From NCBI RefSeq assembly GCF_901875635.1, contig NZ_CABFMN010000117.1, forward strand, positions 1 through 64,000: a stretch of 64,000 nucleotides of DNA, given 5' to 3'. The position numbers and the translations under genes are program-made. The DNA is from Xylophilus ampelinus. GTDB taxonomy: Bacteria > Pseudomonadota > Gammaproteobacteria > Burkholderiales > Burkholderiaceae_C. Under the pieces are notes generated by a model. It searched no databases. It had not been told where the DNA came from and was given only the letters and a program-made list of their open reading frames with translations. The stretch's first letter is position 1. Each line of letters opens with the position of its first letter. Shown here in pieces: positions 25,919 through 35,987 of the stretch.

Positions 25919-27032
25919 GCATGGCCCTGCGGCGGAACACCCGCCCCGGCGCCGCCAACTGGCGGCCGCGGCGGGCTTCGCGCTGATGGCCCTGGGGTGG
26001 CCGCGTTCGCGCGTGCGCGCGGCCGAGCCGCTGGAGGCCGACGAGCGCGTGCTTTTCCTGCCCAGCACGGCGCGCTGGCTCGACGACGGCCGCGTCGAGG
26101 CCGAGGTGCATGCCTGGGTCTACGAGCCCGACCACCTGCGCGGCCTGAACACCGCCTTCGCGCGGTACCTGGGGCTGCGCCTGTCGAAGATGAGCCCCGC
26201 CGCGCAGCTGCGCTTCCGCCAGCGGGCCGCCCTCTTCCATGCCGAATCGGAAGACGGCAAGCAGATCGACATCGTCTTCGGCGGCGATCAACCGCCGCTG
26301 CGCCTGCCGCCCACCGACCGCGCCGGCCGCACCCAGGCGCGCGTGGTCGTGGTGCCACCCACCGACGCGACGCGCGATGCGCCCTGGCTGCGCTTTCGCG
26401 CCGAGATGCCGCGCGGCGACCTGCGGCGCGCCGAAGGGCGGGTGCTGCTGGTGCCGCCCGAGGGACTGTCGGTCGTCTCGGACATCGACGACACCATCAA
26501 GCACACGGCGGTGCACAGCCGCCGCGAGGTGCTGCTCAACACCTTCGCCCGCCCCTTCGAGGCCACGCCCGGCATGGCAGCCCACTACCGGCGCCTGGCG
26601 CGCGTGGCCGACACGCGCTTCCACTACCTCTCGGCGAGCCCGATCCAGCTCTTTCCCGCGCTGTCGGACTTCGTGCGCAGCGCCGGCTTTCCGCCGGGCA
26701 GCATGCACCTGCGCGAGAGCACGACCTGGCGCACGCTGGTGCCCGGCGACCAGGACTCGCGGCGCCACAAGCGCGCCATGATCGAGCAGTTGCTGGCCGA
26801 CTTCCCGATGCGCCGCTTCCTGCTGGTGGGCGACTCGGGCGAAGCCGACCCCGAGATCTACGCCGAGGTCGCGCGCGAGCACCCGGTGCGCATCGAGGCG
26901 GTGGTGATCCGCGACGTGACGGACGAGGGCCGCGACGCGCCGCGCTACCGCACGGCCTTCGACGGCATCGCCGACGCGCGCTGGCACCTGCTGCCGCGCG
27001 ACGGCGGCCGATGGCCGCTGCCGCTGCCCTGA
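25908..27032 (+). CDS. Exported App1-like (DUF2183) phosphatidate phosphatase family protein
   Basis: 374 aa from a GTG at 25908 that overlaps folA. The N-terminus HPPRRRQLAAAAGFALMALG resembles a twin-arginine signal, with cleavage likely near VRAAEP. The DUF2183 domain holds the HAD-type catalytic motif SDIDDTIKHT, then LNTFARPFEATPGM, FHYLSASPIQLFP, SRRHKRAMIEQLLADFP and LLVGDSGEADPEIYAEV. Yeast App1 with the DxDxT motif dephosphorylates phosphatidic acid. A periplasmic version could act on lysed lipids or phosphate esters. The coupling to folA is probably only positional. Confidence 0.85.
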   Translation: MAPEHGPAAEHPPRRRQLAAAAGFALMALGWPRSRVRAAEPLEADERVLFLPSTARWLDDGRVEAEVHAWVYEPDHLRGLNTAFARYLGLRLSKMSPAAQLRFRQRAALFHAESEDGKQIDIVFGGDQPPLRLPPTDRAGRTQARVVVVPPTDATRDAPWLRFRAEMPRGDLRRAEGRVLLVPPEGLSVVSDIDDTIKHTAVHSRREVLLNTFARPFEATPGMAAHYRRLARVADTRFHYLSASPIQLFPALSDFVRSAGFPPGSMHLRESTTWRTLVPGDQDSRRHKRAMIEQLLADFPMRRFLLVGDSGEADPEIYAEVAREHPVRIEAVVIRDVTDEGRDAPRYRTAFDGIADARWHLLPRDGGRWPLPLP

Positions 27033-27104
27033 AGCCGGTCGACGCGCGCCGGACGGCGGCAATGCGCGTAGGTACTACACGCTGCACTGCATGCCGCTGC
27101 TAGC

Positions 27105-28058
27105 ATGCGCCAGCGCTTCCGCCCCAGGTGGGCGCCGATCGCTGCCTCATTCGGAGACCGTCATCTGAGCGCCCTGCCCCTCCCACCGCATGCATCGCCC
27201 TCCGCCCATGGGGTCGGTGCGCTCTGGCCCCTGTGCGTGGAGATCGCCGCACGGCGCCGCCAGCGCGAGCGAGCCGGCGGCGATGACCTGCCTCTGGCAT
27301 GGTCGGCCGCCAACGGCTATGCGCTCGAGGGCGTGTGGGACGCCGAATCGCAGGCGCTGTTCTCCCTGTTCAAACCGCTGCTCGACCGCCAGGGCGACGA
27401 CGCACGCTGGGTGGTCGGCCAACTGGGCCAGAGCCTGGACGGCTGCATCGCCACGCACAACGGCGACTCCTTCTTCGTCAACGGCCCCGAGGGTCTGGTC
27501 CACGTGCACCGCCTGCGCGCGCTGTGCGATGCGGTGATCGTCGGCGCCGGCACCGCCTGCCTGGACGACCCCCAGCTCACGACCCGCCGCGCCGCCGGCC
27601 CCAACCCGACCCGTGTGGTGATCGACCCGGACCTGCGCGTACCGGCCGGCGCGCGCGTGTTCACCGATGGGCAGGCGCGTACGCTGCTGGTGTGCGACCC
27701 GGCGCATGCGCAGCGCGCGGCCGCGCGCCTGGGTACCGAGCGGGTGATCGCCATCGCGCGAAGCCCGGCGCTGCAGGGGCAGATGCCCCTTGGCGAGGTG
27801 GTGGCCGCGCTGCACGCGCGCGGGCTCGACCTGCTCTTCGTCGAGGGCGGCGGCGTGACGGTGTCGCAGTTCGTGCGCCAGGGCTGCCTGGATCGCCTGC
27901 ACCTGCTGGTGGCGCCGGTGATGATCGGCGCCGGCCACCCCGGCCTGCAGGTGCGCCGGGCGGACACGATGCGCGAGGCGCTGCGCCCGTCGGCCCGCAC
28001 CTTCGCGCTGGGCGCCGACCTGCTGTGGGACCTGGACCTGCGGGCCGCGCCCGGCTGA
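27105..28058 (+). CDS. RibD C-terminal-type reductase of the pterin-like cluster
   Basis: 317 aa. An unassigned N-terminal part of about 100 residues precedes a full RibD reductase domain. WVVGQLGQSLDGCIATHNGDSFFV begins the domain; CDAVIVGAGTACLDDPQLTTRR, PNPTRVVIDPDLRVP and LDLLFVEGGGVTVSQFVRQGCLDRLHLLVAPV carry the NADPH and substrate motifs of riboflavin-type 5-amino-6-(ribosylamino)uracil reductases. No deaminase domain is present, so it is not the housekeeping RibD. It converges on the methyltransferase gene with an 11 nt gap. It probably reduces a pyrimidine or pterin intermediate. Confidence 0.85.
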   Translation: MRQRFRPRWAPIAASFGDRHLSALPLPPHASPSAHGVGALWPLCVEIAARRRQRERAGGDDLPLAWSAANGYALEGVWDAESQALFSLFKPLLDRQGDDARWVVGQLGQSLDGCIATHNGDSFFVNGPEGLVHVHRLRALCDAVIVGAGTACLDDPQLTTRRAAGPNPTRVVIDPDLRVPAGARVFTDGQARTLLVCDPAHAQRAAARLGTERVIAIARSPALQGQMPLGEVVAALHARGLDLLFVEGGGVTVSQFVRQGCLDRLHLLVAPVMIGAGHPGLQVRRADTMREALRPSARTFALGADLLWDLDLRAAPG

Positions 28059-28069
28059 GCAGGGGCCGA

Positions 28070-28975
28070 TCAGTCGAGCCAGGCCAGCAGGTCCCTATGG
28101 CCGACCACCAGCCTCATGGCTGACGGCTGGGCGAGCAACGCGTCCCGGCGATGCCGCCACGCCTGCACGCGACTCGCCGCCGCGGTGTCGTGTTCGCACG
28201 CTGCCGAGGCGATGCCGTCGACCATGGCAGCGAGCATCGCGCGATGTGCCGGCCCATGCGCCGCATCGATGTGCCAGTCGCTGGCGGCCGTCGTGCAGCG
28301 ATAGCCCTCGCCCGCCAGCAGCGGCAATGCAGCATCCACCACCGAGCCTCCCAGCGCCGGCCCGAAGCCCTTGTCGCGCCGCTGGTGGGCCCGGAAGAGC
28401 GCGTGCACCTCGTCGTCCGCCGCATCGGCCGGCTGCCAGTGGAGGCGGTCGTCGACGCTCAGCGCGAAGCACATTGCCGCCCCGGCCACACGGCTGTGGG
28501 CAATCCATCCCGCCAGCCAGTCGGCCGACACCAGGTCCAGCAGGGCCGAGGCGGTGACGAGGTCGGTGTCGTCCAGGCGCAGCCCCTCGAGGCCTGCGGC
28601 CAGGTCGGCCTGCTGCCACACGATGTCGAGGCTCAGCCGCGGCGCGTCGATGCGCAGGCCTGCGCCCGTGCGCTCTGCATGCCAGTCCTGAGACGCCGCC
28701 CAGCTTTGCAGCGCGCCAGGCAGTACCGCGAGAAGTTGCGGGTCGTGGTCGACCAGCCGCCAGCACTGCGGCCCGCCAAGCTGTGGGGCCAGCGCACGCA
28801 GGTTGGCCCCGGTGCCGCAGCCCAGGTCCAGCACCTGCAGCGCCGTGTCCGGACCGCGACGACGACGCAGGCGCGTCGTGAAGGCCGGGACGTTCAGCGC
28901 GTGCGCCCCCGCCTCGCGCGCCTCCCGGTCGAAGGGCTCGCGCAGGGCCAGCCAATCCGGATCGAAGCCGCTCAT
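28070..28975 (-). CDS. Class I SAM-dependent methyltransferase
   Basis: 301 aa. The SAM-binding motif I is VLDLGCGTGANLRALAP, with an acidic motif II at WRLVDHDPQLLA and a later DLVTASALLDLVSADWL region corresponding to motif IV/V. The ATG at 28975 overlaps the glycosyltransferase stop as ATGA, so the two are translated together. It is the last gene of the four-gene minus-strand run with MDR dehydrogenase, PTPS-like protein and glycosyltransferase. The substrate is unknown; context suggests a small heterocycle or its glycoside rather than protein or RNA. Confidence 0.87.
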   Translation of the reverse strand: MSGFDPDWLALREPFDREAREAGAHALNVPAFTTRLRRRRGPDTALQVLDLGCGTGANLRALAPQLGGPQCWRLVDHDPQLLAVLPGALQSWAASQDWHAERTGAGLRIDAPRLSLDIVWQQADLAAGLEGLRLDDTDLVTASALLDLVSADWLAGWIAHSRVAGAAMCFALSVDDRLHWQPADAADDEVHALFRAHQRRDKGFGPALGGSVVDAALPLLAGEGYRCTTAASDWHIDAAHGPAHRAMLAAMVDGIASAACEHDTAAASRVQAWRHRRDALLAQPSAMRLVVGHRDLLAWLD

Positions 28976-30042
28976 GGCGCTCCAGCGTCGAGGGCGCGCA
29001 GCAGCGCCTGCTCGAATCGCGCGCCGGCGTCGGCCCAGCGCGGCAGCCGGCCGGCGGCGTGCTGCGCACCGGCGGCGAGCGCGGCACGCCGGGCGGGCTC
29101 GTCCATCATGCGGCGCAGTGCTTCGCGCAACGCGCGCACGTCGTTCGGCGGAACCAGTGCCCCTGCTTCCGCCGGCACCGTGTCGACGATGGCGCCGGCG
29201 GTGGTGCTGACGACCGGCAGCCCGTGCGCCAGCGCTTCGGCCAGCGCCATGCCGTAGCCCTCGTGCAGGGAGGGCAGCACGAACAGGTCGGCCTGCGCAT
29301 AGAGCGCTTCGAGCTGCGTGCCCTCGATCTCGCCGTGCCAGCGGATGCGCTCGCCCAGGCCCCGTTGTGCAGCGAGCGCATCGACGCGCGCCGCCTCGGC
29401 CGGGTCGCGCGCGCGGCTGCCCGCGCAGTGCAGCACCCAGGGCCGGTCGCGCAGGCCCGCCAGCGCCTCGATGAGCACCGCGTGGCCCTTGCGCGGCGTG
29501 AGGGTGGCCACGCACAGCAGCGACAGTGCGTCGGGGCCGGCACCGCCACCGGTGGCCCACGCGGCACGCTCGGTGCCGGGCTCCACGGTATCCACTCGCT
29601 CGGCCGGCACGCCATAGGCAGCCAGTGCGCGCGCGGTGGCGGCGCTGGTCACGACCACGCCCCGCGCGCAGGCCAGCGCACGTCGCTCGCTCTGGGCAAG
29701 CAGGTGCTGCTGCGCTGGCGTGAGACCGGTCTCCAGCGCCAGCGGGTGGTGCACCAGCGCGACCCAGCACAGGCGTTGCGCATGGCGCTCGGCCAGATCC
29801 GGCAGCGCCCCGAAGCCCAGGCCGTCGGCCACCACGCAGGCGCCGTCGGGCAGGGCCTCCACGACCTGCGCCGCGCCGGCTAGGTCGGCGGCGTCGGGAA
29901 AGGGATAGCCGTCACCGGGCGAGAGCACCTCGACTTGCCACCCGCGCGCGCGCAGTTCGGCCACGATGCGGCGGTCGTAGAGGTAGCCGCCGGTGCGGCT
30001 GTTCCAGTCGCCCGGCACGAGGAAGACGCAGGACCGGGCCAT
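28972..30042 (-). CDS. Glycosyltransferase family 4 protein
   Basis: 356 aa GT-B enzyme. The N-terminal domain starts CVFLVPGDWNSRTGGYLYDRRIVAEL with the Gly-Gly acceptor loop. The C-terminal domain has LLCVATLTPRKGHAVLIEAL, the nucleotide-sugar contact WHGEIEGTQLEALY, and the E-x7-E motif in LPSLHEGYGMALAEALAHGLPVV. No membrane anchor or polysaccharide genes are nearby, so a soluble small-molecule acceptor is likely. It starts 18 nt after the PTPS-like gene and overlaps the methyltransferase gene. Pterin glycosyltransferases exist in cyanobacteria, giving a precedent but no proof. Confidence 0.88.
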   Translation of the reverse strand: MARSCVFLVPGDWNSRTGGYLYDRRIVAELRARGWQVEVLSPGDGYPFPDAADLAGAAQVVEALPDGACVVADGLGFGALPDLAERHAQRLCWVALVHHPLALETGLTPAQQHLLAQSERRALACARGVVVTSAATARALAAYGVPAERVDTVEPGTERAAWATGGGAGPDALSLLCVATLTPRKGHAVLIEALAGLRDRPWVLHCAGSRARDPAEAARVDALAAQRGLGERIRWHGEIEGTQLEALYAQADLFVLPSLHEGYGMALAEALAHGLPVVSTTAGAIVDTVPAEAGALVPPNDVRALREALRRMMDEPARRAALAAGAQHAAGRLPRWADAGARFEQALLRALDAGAP

Positions 30043-30060
30043 GCCGCGCGCGCCGTGCGC

Positions 30061-30477
30061 TCAGCCGCCTACCGGGCGAGGCAGCGTGCCTTCGTAAGCG
30101 GCCCAGGCGATGTGCGACTCGTGCAGTTGCACGCGCAGGTGCGTGAGCCCCGCCGCGTGCGGCCCGAACTCACCGCTGGCGACGCGTTCCGCGATGCGGT
30201 CGAAGACCACCCGCGCCATGAACTCGGTGGTGGTGTTGCGGCCGGCGAAGGCCGGATCGTCGTCGAGGTTGCGCAGGTTGAGTTCCGCCAGCACGGTACG
30301 CAGCACCTCGGTGGCGCGCGCGATGTCGACCACCATGCCGTCGGGATCGAGCGCGGGGCGGCGGAATTCCGCGTCGACCACATAGGTGGCGCCGTGCAGC
30401 CGCTGCGCCGGCCCGAAGGCTTCGCCGCGAAAGCTGTGGGCGATCATGAAATGGTCACGGACGTTGACGCTGTACAT
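30061..30477 (-). CDS. 6-pyruvoyl-tetrahydropterin synthase / QueD-fold protein with degenerate active site
   Basis: 138 aa T-fold protein related to QueD/PTPS. Aligned by eye to E. coli QueD, His14 (IAHSF) and His28 (RLHGAT) are kept, but the third zinc ligand of HGH is Ala30. The catalytic Cys position is Ala24, and the Asp-His pair of LDHHYLN is Asn67-Leu68. The terminal Glu120 ([11 protein letters not shown]) is retained. It may therefore bind a pterin without the usual chemistry, or do another reaction. It sits between the MDR dehydrogenase (22 nt) and glycosyltransferase (18 nt) genes. Start at MYSVNVRDH; the upstream ATG would overlap the previous gene. Confidence 0.85.
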   Translation of the reverse strand: MYSVNVRDHFMIAHSFRGEAFGPAQRLHGATYVVDAEFRRPALDPDGMVVDIARATEVLRTVLAELNLRNLDDDPAFAGRNTTTEFMARVVFDRIAERVASGEFGPHAAGLTHLRVQLHESHIAWAAYEGTLPRPVGG

Positions 30478-30499
30478 GGGTCGAAGGCAGGTTGAAGGT

Positions 30500-31498
30500 T
30501 CAGACGTAGTCGATGCGCTGGCACAGCGTGTCCGGCGCACCGGACGCGAGCCGTTCGAGCACGGCGGGCAGCTCGGCGAAGGGGGCCGCGTCGGTGATCA
30601 GCGCATCGAGCTCCGGCGCCGCCAGCAGCGAGAGCGCGAGCGCCATGCGGCGGCCGTGGTCCCAGCGCCCGCGCTGCGCGTTGGCCACATGGCCCACCTG
30701 CGAACTGCGCAGGCTCAGGCGCCGGGCATGGAAGGCCTCGCCCAGCGGCAGGCTCACGGCACGCTGGCCGTACCAGCTCAGTTCGAGCACGGTGGCCTCG
30801 AAGCCGGCCAGCCCGAGTGCGGTCACGAGCCCCGCTGGCTGCCCGCTGGCATGCACCACGAGGTCGGCGTCGGGCGTCGCCGCCTCGGGTGTTGCGAAGC
30901 GCAGGCCCAGCCGTGCCGCGACAGCGGCGCGCCCGGCCTGCACGTCGATCAGTTCCACCTCGCAGCCCGGGATGCGCGCGGCGAGCCAGGCCACGAGCAG
31001 CCCCACGACGCCGCCGCCCACGACCGCGATGCGGTCGCCCACGCGCGGGGCCGCGTCCCAGAGGGCGTTGACGGCCGTCTCCATGTTGGCGGCCAGCACC
31101 GCGCGTGCAGGCGGCACGCCGTCGGGCACACGGTGCAGGGCCGCCGCCGGCACGACGTAGCGCGTCTGGTGGGGGTACAGGCAGAACACGGTGCGGCCCA
31201 GCCATTCGGGCGCACCCGCTTCGACGCGGCCAACACTGGCATACCCGTACTTCACGGGAAACGGGAAATCGCCCTCCTGCAAGGGTGCGCGCATGCGGCC
31301 GTACTCGCTGGGCGGCACCTCGCCACGGAACACCAGCAGCTCGGTCCCGCGGCTCACGGCGCTGTGCAGGGCGCGCACCTGCACCTGGCCGGCTTCGGCC
31401 GCAACCAGCGTGCCTCTGCGCAGCGCCGCGCGACCGGGGGTCTCGGTCCAGAGCGCTTCGAAGGTGTCGGGGACGATGGATGTTCCGGGGGCTGCCAT
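30500..31498 (-). CDS. BchC-like MDR-superfamily dehydrogenase
   Basis: 332 aa medium-chain dehydrogenase. The N-terminal domain has [23 protein letters not shown], where typical zinc alcohol dehydrogenases have GxCGTD, so the catalytic-zinc Cys is absent. [15 protein letters not shown] follows. The Rossmann domain shows [18 protein letters not shown] and a basic/acidic switch at ELIDVQAGR. The SRGTE spelling resembles bacteriochlorophyllide dehydrogenase BchC, but no photosynthesis genes are present. It leads the four-gene minus-strand run and is divergent from xth. An NAD(P)H-dependent oxidation or reduction of a side chain is likely. Confidence 0.85.
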   Translation of the reverse strand: MAAPGTSIVPDTFEALWTETPGRAALRRGTLVAAEAGQVQVRALHSAVSRGTELLVFRGEVPPSEYGRMRAPLQEGDFPFPVKYGYASVGRVEAGAPEWLGRTVFCLYPHQTRYVVPAAALHRVPDGVPPARAVLAANMETAVNALWDAAPRVGDRIAVVGGGVVGLLVAWLAARIPGCEVELIDVQAGRAAVAARLGLRFATPEAATPDADLVVHASGQPAGLVTALGLAGFEATVLELSWYGQRAVSLPLGEAFHARRLSLRSSQVGHVANAQRGRWDHGRRMALALSLLAAPELDALITDAAPFAELPAVLERLASGAPDTLCQRIDYV

Positions 31499-31703
31499 GC
31501 TGTGAAGGGCCGCCGCGGTGCCCGGAAGTGCGCAATCGGCGACGGGGCATCTTAAGCCGTGGCATCGCCCGCCAGTCATCGCCGCGCGCTGACGGGCGCC
31601 GCCCGCCGGTCCGCCGGCCCGCAGTCGGGAGCACGGCAGGCTATAAACCCGGCTGCGCGCCGGCAGGCGCCTTCCCGACGCCCCTTGCCCCCACGGAACA
31701 CTC

Positions 31704-32489
31704 ATGCGCATCGCCACCTGGAACGTCAATTCCCTCACCGCCCGCCTCCAGCACGTGCTGGACTGGCTCATCGCCAACCCCGTCGACGTGCTGTGCCTGC
31801 AGGAACTGAAGATGAGCGACGACAAGTTCCCGCTCGAGGTGCTGCAGTCGGCCGGCTACCACGCAGCGGTGTTCGGGCAGAAGACCTACAACGGCGTGGC
31901 GATCCTGAGCCTGCAGCCGGTGCGCGAGGTGGTGCGCAACATCGGCGGCTTCGCGGACGAGCATTCGCGCGTGATCAGCGCCACCATCGACACGGTCGAA
32001 GGCCCGCTGCGTGTGGTCAACGGCTACTTCGTCAATGGCCAGGCACCGGGCTCGGACAAGTTCGCGTACAAGATGAACTGGCTCACGGCGCTGCGCGACT
32101 GGCTGCGCGCCGAGATGGCGGCGCACCCGGAGCTGGTGCTGCTGGGCGACTTCAACATCGCGCCCGAGGACCGCGACAGCTTCGACCCCGTGGGCCTGGC
32201 CGAGACCATCCACCACACGAGCGAGGAGCGCGCGCATTTCAAGGCGCTGCTTGAGCTGGGATTGACCGACAGCTTCAGGCTCTTCGACCAGCCCGAGAAA
32301 AGCTATTCCTGGTGGGACTACCGCATGCTGGGCTACCAGAAGAACCGTGGCCTGCGCATCGACCACATCCTCGTCAGCCAGCCGCTGGTGCCGCGCGTTC
32401 GCAGCAGCACCATCGACCGCGTGCCGCGCAAATGGGAGAAGCCGAGCGACCATGCCCCCGTGGTGCTCGAGCTCGGCCCCGCGGCCTGA
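31704..32489 (+). CDS. xth: Exodeoxyribonuclease III
   Basis: 261 aa AP endonuclease / 3'-5' exonuclease for base excision repair. The metal-dependent endonuclease/exonuclease/phosphatase fold is shown by [28 protein letters not shown] with the metal-binding Glu, [37 protein letters not shown] and the final [11 protein letters not shown] with the catalytic Asp-His. The length matches family members. The start is the first ATG after a 205 bp gap shared with the divergent MDR gene. Confidence 0.95.
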   Translation: MRIATWNVNSLTARLQHVLDWLIANPVDVLCLQELKMSDDKFPLEVLQSAGYHAAVFGQKTYNGVAILSLQPVREVVRNIGGFADEHSRVISATIDTVEGPLRVVNGYFVNGQAPGSDKFAYKMNWLTALRDWLRAEMAAHPELVLLGDFNIAPEDRDSFDPVGLAETIHHTSEERAHFKALLELGLTDSFRLFDQPEKSYSWWDYRMLGYQKNRGLRIDHILVSQPLVPRVRSSTIDRVPRKWEKPSDHAPVVLELGPAA

Positions 32490-32509
32490 ACCGACAACAC
32501 CTCCTGCCG

Positions 32510-33034
32510 ATGACGCTTCCCACCTTCGACCGCCTGCGCCGGACGCTGGCGCCGACCCTGGTCGCGCTCGCCCTGGGCGGCTGCGCACTGATGGACAAAC
32601 CCAAGACCGACGAACCCGCGCGACCGGAAACGCCCGTCCCCGAGGCGGCCGCACCGTCGAACCCGGTGGCCTCGGTCCGGCTCATCACCGCGCAGACGCC
32701 GGCCGTGCGCGCCTACCGCAAGCTCGGTGCCGAGGCGATCTACAAGAAGTACCCCAAGCGCATCTACCGTGGCCGCATTCCGCCGCTGGTGTATGCCGTG
32801 GTGGTGGTCGAGACGGACATCGACGCGCAGGGCAACGTGACGAACGTGACGTTCAGCCGCGTGCCCAGCCATGCCCCCGAGGTGCCGCCGAAGATCGCCG
32901 AACTGGTCCGCGCCGCCTCGCCGCTGCCCAACCCCGGGAAGCTCGGCGCGCACACCTACGTCGACACCTGGCTGTGGGACAAGAGCGGCAACTTCCAGCT
33001 CGACACACTCACCAAGGGCCAGCGCAGCCGGTGA
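32510..33034 (+). CDS. Lipoprotein with TonB C-terminal-like domain
   Basis: 174 aa. Residues 1-25 form a lipoprotein signal with the lipobox LALGGC, then an acidic Pro-rich linker (KTDEPARPETPVPEAA). The C-terminal part RGRIPPLVYAVVVVETDIDAQGNVTNVTFSRVPSHAPEV has the beta-strand and D-x-x-G-x-V pattern of TonB C-terminal domains. No membrane anchor or Trp/His cluster is present, so it is not a classical energy transducer. It follows xth by 20 nt and converges with ntrC. Function unknown. Confidence 0.75.
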   Translation: MTLPTFDRLRRTLAPTLVALALGGCALMDKPKTDEPARPETPVPEAAAPSNPVASVRLITAQTPAVRAYRKLGAEAIYKKYPKRIYRGRIPPLVYAVVVVETDIDAQGNVTNVTFSRVPSHAPEVPPKIAELVRAASPLPNPGKLGAHTYVDTWLWDKSGNFQLDTLTKGQRSR

Positions 33035-33170
33035 CGGAGGCCGGCGGACCGGCCGCCACCAGAAGATCGTCACGTTTGTGACGAATTCGGCCGCAGCGAC
33101 CGACTGGCGGGCGCTGCAGGCCGATTGCACTTTGCGATTTCGACGGCTGCAGCGCCCTGAACCCCCGCTT

Positions 33171-34721
<1,551 letters not shown>

Positions 34722-34910
34722 GCAGCTCCTTGTGGTCCTTCTTCGTCAAGGATGCTCTTCACGAATCCTCGCGCCGTGTGCATCTGCGGACTCGGGCGAC
34801 CTGCGTCGTTGCAAATGCTCGCAATAGCTTCGGCTATTGCTGCGCTTTGCGCCTCGCAGCTCATCCCGATCCGCAGCGCCCACTTGCCGCTCGATCGATG
34901 AAGATCATCC
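34722..34910. repeat. ntrB-ntrC intergenic segment with strong hairpin
   Basis: No gene in these 189 bp. 34821-34840 is GCAATAGCTTCGGCTATTGC, a perfect 8 bp stem closed by a C(UUCG)G tetraloop, flanked by a second GC-rich inverted segment (GCGCTTTGCGC region). There is no U-run, so it is not an intrinsic terminator. It reads like a dispersed intergenic repeat and may tune ntrC expression relative to ntrB. Confidence 0.5.
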
Positions 34911-35987
34911 CTATGGCAATGGAATGGTGATCTTGAAATCCGTTCGGCCCGGGACGCTGTCGCACTCGATCACGCCGTGGTGTTGTTGCACGAAAGTCTG
35001 CGCCAGGGTCAGCCCCAGTCCCGTCCCGCCTTCACGCCCCGATACGAGGGGATAGAAGATGCGGTCCTTGAGGCCGTCCGGCACGCCCGGTCCGTTGTCG
35101 ATGACATGCAATTCCAGTGCCAGTCGATACCACTGCTTGTTGAGGATGACCTGACGCACGACGCGCGTGCGGAAAGTGATCTTCGCGTCGCCCGCGGCGC
35201 GGCGTTCGGCCAGCGCCTGCGCCGCGTTGTGCGCGATGTTGAGCGTGGCCTGGATGAGCTGCTCGCGGTCGCCGCGGAACTCGGGGATCGACGGATCGAA
35301 ATCGCGCTCGATCTCCAGGTCGTGGGGAAACTCGGCCAGCAACACCGATCGCACGCGTTCACACACCTCGTGCACGTTCACGTCACCGACCACGTGCGGC
35401 CTGCGATGCGGCGCCAGCAGCCGGTCGACCAGGGTCTGCAGGCGGTCCGCCTCGTGGATGATCACCTGCGTGTATTCCACCAGGTCGCGCGAATCGACCT
35501 CCATCTGCAGCAGCTGCGCCGCGCCGCGGATGCCGCCGAGCGGGTTCTTGATCTCGTGCGCGAGGTTGCGGATCAGCTCCTTGTTGGCCTGCGCCTGGCC
35601 CAGCAGGCGCTCCTCGCGGTCCTGCCGCGCCTGCTGCTCCTGCGGCGACATCTCGACCACCAGTTCGCCCACACGATCGGTCTGCGCGAGCGTGACCTGC
35701 ACCGGCAGTGGCTCCTGCGTGCCGCGGCGCAGGAAGGCCTCGTAGCGCAGCGTCGCGAAGTCGTTGCTGCGGGCGCCGGCGATGGCCGTGAGCAGCACGT
35801 TGGGCTCCATGAAGCTCTGGCTGAACGGCGCCCCCTCGAGCGTGCGCCGCGAGATGCCCATCGCGTCCTCGAGTGCCGAGTTGGCGAACAGCAGCGCGCC
35901 GTCGCCACGGATGACGGCGATCAGCGTCGCCAGCAGGTCGAAGGCCTGGAAGCGCTTGCTGGCCGGCGCCGGTTTACCGAAGGCCAT
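34911..35987 (-). CDS. glnL: Nitrogen regulation sensor histidine kinase NtrB
   Basis: 358 aa cytoplasmic kinase that phosphorylates NtrC. An N-terminal PAS domain (about 20-110) has LIAVIRGDGALLFANSALEDAMG. The H-box NLAHEIKNPLGGIRGAAQLL carries the phosphorylated His. The ATPase part has NIAHNAAQAL (N box), VIDNGPGVP (G1) and GGTGLGLTLAQ (G2). The ATG overlaps the stop of the upstream DUF4124 gene as TGATG. The layout matches GlnL/NtrB without membrane segments. Confidence 0.95.
   Translation of the reverse strand: MAFGKPAPASKRFQAFDLLATLIAVIRGDGALLFANSALEDAMGISRRTLEGAPFSQSFMEPNVLLTAIAGARSNDFATLRYEAFLRRGTQEPLPVQVTLAQTDRVGELVVEMSPQEQQARQDREERLLGQAQANKELIRNLAHEIKNPLGGIRGAAQLLQMEVDSRDLVEYTQVIIHEADRLQTLVDRLLAPHRRPHVVGDVNVHEVCERVRSVLLAEFPHDLEIERDFDPSIPEFRGDREQLIQATLNIAHNAAQALAERRAAGDAKITFRTRVVRQVILNKQWYRLALELHVIDNGPGVPDGLKDRIFYPLVSGREGGTGLGLTLAQTFVQQHHGVIECDSVPGRTDFKITIPLP

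Noticed and set aside
30061..31498. Queuosine or DNA 7-deazaguanine modification cluster
   Set aside because: No QueC, QueE, Tgt or Dpd-type genes are near, and the QueD-like protein lacks the catalytic residues.
33035..33170. Gap between the TonB-C-like lipoprotein and ntrC as another GCTAT repeat copy
   Set aside because: It has GGCCGCAGCGACC and GGCTGCAGCGCCC pieces like the repeat arm but lacks the GCTAT/ATAGC end, so it is at most a decayed relic.
34821..34840. Hairpin as a rho-independent terminator for ntrB
   Set aside because: No U-run follows on either strand.
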